64,000 nt of DNA from Halomonas salipaludis. Its GTDB lineage: Bacteria; Pseudomonadota; Gammaproteobacteria; Pseudomonadales; Halomonadaceae. The notes beneath the pieces were generated by a model. It did not search any database. It saw only the letters and a program-made list of their open reading frames with translations, and was not told where the DNA came from. Of the stretch, positions 61,108 through 64,000 are shown piece after piece. Every line of letters starts with the position of its first letter. Position 1 is the first letter of the stretch. The stretch spans positions 718,780 through 782,779 of the forward strand of contig NZ_NSKB01000002.1 in assembly GCF_002286975.1 (NCBI RefSeq). The letters run 5' to 3'. The position numbers and the translations under genes were made by a program.

Positions 61108-61938
61108 ATGGCTATGATCACTACATCCGATGGTACCAACATCTTTTACAAGGACTGGGGCCTGAAAGACGCGCAGCCAGTGATGTTTCACCACGGCTGG
61201 CCGCTGAGCGGCGACGACTGGGACACACAAATGCTGTTCTTTTTGTCTCAAGGCTACCGGGTCATTGCACATGACAGGCGCGGCCATGGCCGTTCAGACC
61301 AGACCGATACAGGTAACGAAATGAACACGTACGCCGCGGATGTTGCGGCCATCGTGAAGGCGCTGGACCTCCGTGATGTCATTCATATCGGCCATTCGAC
61401 CGGCGGTGGCGAGGTCGCCCGTTATGCCGCCCAGGCTAAGCCCGGCCGCGTCGCCAAGGCCGTGCTGATCGGCGCGGTTCCTCCCGTGATGGTCAGGTCC
61501 GACAAAAACCCGGACGGCATCCCGATGGAGGTTTTCGACGGATTTCGCGAGGCACTGGCCCAGAACCGTGCGCAATTCTACAAAGGTATCCCGAGTGGTC
61601 CGTTCTACGGCTTCAACCGCGAGGGTGCAGAGGTAAGCCAGGGCCTGATCGACAACTGGTGGCGGCAGGGCATGGCCGGTGGCGCAAAGGCGCATTACGA
61701 CTGCATCAAGGCATTTTCCGAGACCGACTTTACCGCGGATCTGGAAGCGATCACCGTTCCGGTCCTTTTCCTTCACGGCGAAGACGATCAGATCGTCCCG
61801 ATCGAGAACTCGGCACACAAGGCGGTCAAGCTGGTGCGTGACGGAACGCTGAAGACCTACCCGGGCCTTTCGCACGGTCTGTTCGCTACCCATCCCGAGG
61901 TTGTGAACGCCGATCTGCTGGCGTTCGTTCGCGCCTGA
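61108..61938 (+). CDS. Alpha/beta hydrolase, cofactor-free haloperoxidase/esterase type
   Basis: A 276-residue protein with the complete triad: nucleophile Ser in IGHSTGGGEVAR (about residue 98), Asp in LHGEDDQIVP and His in GLSHGLFATH. The oxyanion region HHGWPLSGDDWD is typical of non-heme chloroperoxidases/arylesterases. GAAGGAG lies 9 bases before the ATG. A hairpin terminator follows. Confidence 0.92.
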   Translation: MAMITTSDGTNIFYKDWGLKDAQPVMFHHGWPLSGDDWDTQMLFFLSQGYRVIAHDRRGHGRSDQTDTGNEMNTYAADVAAIVKALDLRDVIHIGHSTGGGEVARYAAQAKPGRVAKAVLIGAVPPVMVRSDKNPDGIPMEVFDGFREALAQNRAQFYKGIPSGPFYGFNREGAEVSQGLIDNWWRQGMAGGAKAHYDCIKAFSETDFTADLEAITVPVLFLHGEDDQIVPIENSAHKAVKLVRDGTLKTYPGLSHGLFATHPEVVNADLLAFVRA

Positions 61939-61945
61939 CGAGACA

Positions 61946-61986
61946 GGCATACTGTCGTGGCGACCCGCCGTTCACGGCAGTATGCC
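61946..61986 (+). terminator. Hairpin terminator of the alpha/beta hydrolase gene
   Basis: GGCATACTGTCGTG pairs with CACGGCAGTATGCC at 13 of 14 positions with a 13-base loop, starting 8 bases past the stop. Confidence 0.7.
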
Positions 61987-62066
61987 AAAGCCGCGGTAGC
62001 ATCGAACACCATTGCATCGCGTTACTGGCAAACTACCCTCCTCGCTCGATGTGAAAGGATCAACGC

Positions 62067-63092
62067 ATGAATGTCATCAGGATTGCGATTGCAGGTTTCG
62101 GCGGCGTCGGCCGCGCTACGGCCAATCTGCTCCTTTCCCGTCGCGAAGCCTATCGGCAGGTCTATCGGGCGGATGTACGACTGGTGGCGATCTGCGGTTC
62201 GCGGTCCGGCATGATGGATGTGGGGGGAATTGAAGCTGACCGGTTCGATTCACTAGAACCTGGCCTGTCGGGGCCGGATTTCATCGAAGCGAGCGACGCC
62301 GACATATTGGTCGAAGCAGGGCCGAGTGATTTTCGCACCGGCGGTCCAGGCCTTGCCTACATTCGCTCGGCGCTGTCGGCCGGGCGCGACACGATCGTCA
62401 TATCCAAGGGTGCGTTGGTCCACAGCGGTAGAGAGTTACAGGCGCTCGCGCAGGCTTCGGGGGCGATGCTGAAGATCAGCGGCGCGGCGGCAGCCGCTTT
62501 GCCGACGGTCGATCTTCTTGAGCACAGCCTGAAGGGCAGCGAGGTACTCGAGATCGAGGGCATCCTCAACGCCACCACCAATTTCCTGCTCGACGCCATG
62601 ACAGCGCAAGGGCTCGGTTTCGACGAGGCGCTGCGTCAGGCGCAGACGGGCGGTTTCGCGGAGGCCGACCCGCGCAACGACACCGAGGGCTGGGACACAG
62701 CCAGCAAGCTGCTTATCATCGCCAATTTCGGCCTCGGAGCCGAGCTGACGATGGACGACCTTGCCGTGGAAGGCATCCAGTCCGTCACCCGCGAGCGCAT
62801 CGAGGCGTGGCATGTTCAAGGCCTTGTCCCCAAACTCGTCGGCCATCTCACGAACTCGAATGGTGAAATTCGCGCAAGTGTCGGCATCCGGACCTACCCC
62901 CTCGCCGACCCGCTGGCGAATGTGCGCGGAAAGGACAAGGCGATACGCATCACCACCGATGCGATGGGCGAGACTGTTGCTATCGGGGCCGGCAGGGAGC
63001 CGCTCGCCACCGCCGCCGCCGCGCTAAAGGATTTCGAGCATATTCTCATGGCTCGCTGCGGCAGGCCGACACCTCCCGAGAAAGCATCATGA
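62067..63092 (+). CDS. Homoserine dehydrogenase-like protein
   Basis: 341 residues: an NAD(P) loop IAIAGFGGVGRATANLL, SKGALVHSG, and the homoserine dehydrogenase signature GGFAEADPRNDTEGWDTASK, which carries the catalytic Asp and Lys. The ACT domain of biosynthetic enzymes is absent, so it is a short, unregulated form that could act on another substrate. AAAGGA precedes the ATG. It is coupled to the next gene by an ATGA overlap. Confidence 0.87.
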   Translation: MNVIRIAIAGFGGVGRATANLLLSRREAYRQVYRADVRLVAICGSRSGMMDVGGIEADRFDSLEPGLSGPDFIEASDADILVEAGPSDFRTGGPGLAYIRSALSAGRDTIVISKGALVHSGRELQALAQASGAMLKISGAAAAALPTVDLLEHSLKGSEVLEIEGILNATTNFLLDAMTAQGLGFDEALRQAQTGGFAEADPRNDTEGWDTASKLLIIANFGLGAELTMDDLAVEGIQSVTRERIEAWHVQGLVPKLVGHLTNSNGEIRASVGIRTYPLADPLANVRGKDKAIRITTDAMGETVAIGAGREPLATAAAALKDFEHILMARCGRPTPPEKAS

Positions 63093-63757
63093 CCCAGCGC
63101 ACGGTAAAGGCCCTTCGCCATATCGGTTTCGAGGATCTCGGCAGCTTTGAAGCCCCTTTGCGGGAGGCCGGCTACGAGATCGAGTATGTCGATGTGGCGG
63201 AGTGCAACCTTGAGGACCAAGATCCGCTCGGCCCGGATCTTCTCGTAGTTTTGGGCGGCCCGATAGGTGTCTACGAGCACGAGGCCTATCCGTTCATCTT
63301 AGAAGAGACCCGGCTTCTGCGGACACGTCTCGAGGCCGGCTTGCCGACGCTCGGTATTTGCCTTGGCGCGCAACTAATGGCAGCCGCCCTCGGCGCCCGT
63401 GTCTATCCAGGACCGGCCAAGGAGATCGGCTGGTCGGCACTGAAGCTTGCAAACTCTGATGAACTCAACCCTCTTGCTGCCTTGCGCGGCATTTCCGTGC
63501 TGCACTGGCACGGCGATACGTTCGACCTGCCGGACGGCTGTCGCCTTCTCGCGTCGACGGCACTATATCGAAATCAGGCCTTCTCGCGTGGACCGAACAT
63601 GCTCGGGCTTCAGTTTCATGCGGAAATTCTGAGCGCGCGCTTCGAGCATTGGCTTTTAGGGCATGCGAGTGAGTTGGCGACGACAGGCATCAACCCGATT
63701 ACCCTACGCCGAGATGCACAGCGCCATGCAGGTAGGGCCGAGACGGCTAGAGTATAG
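63089..63757 (+). CDS. Class I glutamine amidotransferase-like protein, 3' end altered by an IS21 element
   Basis: A 222-residue protein with the GATase nucleophile Cys in GICLGAQLMAAAL and His in LGLQFHAEI (about residues 90 and 175). It is a stand-alone GMP-synthase-like amidotransferase of unknown partner. The last residues (HAGRAETARV) and the stop at 63755-63757 lie just at the left end of an IS21-family element. Family members normally continue for about 10-15 residues, so the C-terminus was probably replaced on insertion. Confidence 0.82.
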   Translation: MTQRTVKALRHIGFEDLGSFEAPLREAGYEIEYVDVAECNLEDQDPLGPDLLVVLGGPIGVYEHEAYPFILEETRLLRTRLEAGLPTLGICLGAQLMAAALGARVYPGPAKEIGWSALKLANSDELNPLAALRGISVLHWHGDTFDLPDGCRLLASTALYRNQAFSRGPNMLGLQFHAEILSARFEHWLLGHASELATTGINPITLRRDAQRHAGRAETARV

Positions 63758-64000
63758 AGCGACAATTACTCTGGCCGGCCGACGACAACTATTGTGGCCG
63801 GTTGCCCTAAGCTTGACCGCTTGTCCCGACCCACCAGGGAGCCGGTATGGCGGTCACCAGCCAACAGGTCACGCTCTATATGTCGCAACGCCAACAAGGC
63901 CAGACCCAGGAGGTCGCCGCCGCCAAGGCCGGCCTCTCCGTCAGAACCGCTCGCCGCCTCGAACGCCGGGCCGAGTCCTCTGAGCTGCCGGCACCACGGC
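63758..64000 (+). mobile_element. Left end of an IS21-family insertion sequence
   Basis: It contains two near-identical end repeats spaced 23 bases apart (CGACAATTACTCTGGCCGG at 63760 and CGACAACTATTGTGGCCGG at 63783), the multiple terminal repeats typical of IS21, followed by the istA start. The exact outer boundary cannot be fixed and may lie up to ~25 bases further left. The rest is outside the window. Confidence 0.78.
63847..64000 (+). CDS. istA: IS21-family transposase IstA (N-terminal part)
   Basis: 51 residues are in the window, starting MAVTSQQVTLYMSQRQQGQT and including a helix-turn-helix (EVAAAKAGLSVRTARRLERR) typical of IstA. The catalytic DDE domain and istB lie beyond the edge. 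The frame is open to the last base. Confidence 0.85.
   Translation, partial: MAVTSQQVTLYMSQRQQGQTQEVAAAKAGLSVRTARRLERRAESSELPAPR

Noticed and set aside
1..64000. CRISPR arrays, rRNA and tRNA genes
   Set aside because: I saw no regularly spaced short repeats and no rRNA or tRNA-like sequence while reading both strands; a covariance search would be needed to exclude small RNAs.

Overview
The window looks like chromosome from a Halomonas-like gammaproteobacterium. Most of it is GC-rich with GC-rich codon usage. It carries an arginine succinyltransferase (ast/aru) catabolic operon in the order C-F-G-D-B, a FabV enoyl reductase, ZapE, Rnk, an NfeD/band-7 pair and many conserved housekeeping-type genes. 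This taxonomic reading is inferred from gene content and composition; no rRNA or tRNA gene is present to confirm it.

Layout. 1-8.2 kb is core-like: a secreted esterase (cut by the window edge), an acyltransferase-3 membrane protein, a tandem universal stress protein, a DUF3581 protein, a 1140-residue AsmA-like periplasmic protein built from three internal repeats, and a DUF3541 lipoprotein. 8.24-21.27 kb is an inserted-looking sugar/polyol catabolic block, bracketed by 13-bp direct repeats and edged by two dead genes (lumazine synthase and triosephosphate isomerase remnants). It holds a split transketolase, an FGGY kinase, a SorC-type regulator, two short-chain dehydrogenases, an RbsABC-type transporter with a DUF2291 protein, and a transaldolase. 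Two copies of the inverted repeat TGAATA-NN-TATTCA lie upstream of the first gene. The simplest reading is import of a polyol, oxidation to a ketose, phosphorylation, and entry into the non-oxidative pentose phosphate pathway.

21.3-48.4 kb is core-like again: a TRIC channel, a DUF305 protein, ZapE, NfeD and a band-7 protein; a LysR/amidase/sodium-symporter group; a Fic antitoxin with a broken Fic toxin; the ast/aru operon and, beyond it, an AraC-type regulator resembling ArgR of Pseudomonas; a methyltransferase; an EamA exporter with an apparent ATT start; FabV; a glutathione peroxidase; an AidB-like dehydrogenase; a PCuAC copper protein; a LysE exporter; Rnk; and a thioredoxin-fold membrane protein. 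Structured interspersed repeats sit at 25.8, 39.6 and 47.7 kb.

At about 48.9 kb the 3' end of a pirin gene abuts a cytochrome b561 gene that has lost its start. From there to the end the window is a mosaic, visibly different in base composition. It contains a six-gene pirin/GNAT/MFS-ABM/amidohydrolase/XapX/isochorismatase-like cluster, a thiamine-diphosphate enzyme coupled to an aldehyde dehydrogenase, a quinone-oxidoreductase-like gene and an alpha/beta hydrolase separated by decayed gene fragments and an 81%-identical duplicated leader, and a homoserine-dehydrogenase-like/glutamine-amidotransferase pair. The last gene runs into an IS21-family element at the window edge. This right part is best read as an accessory region assembled by several transfers.
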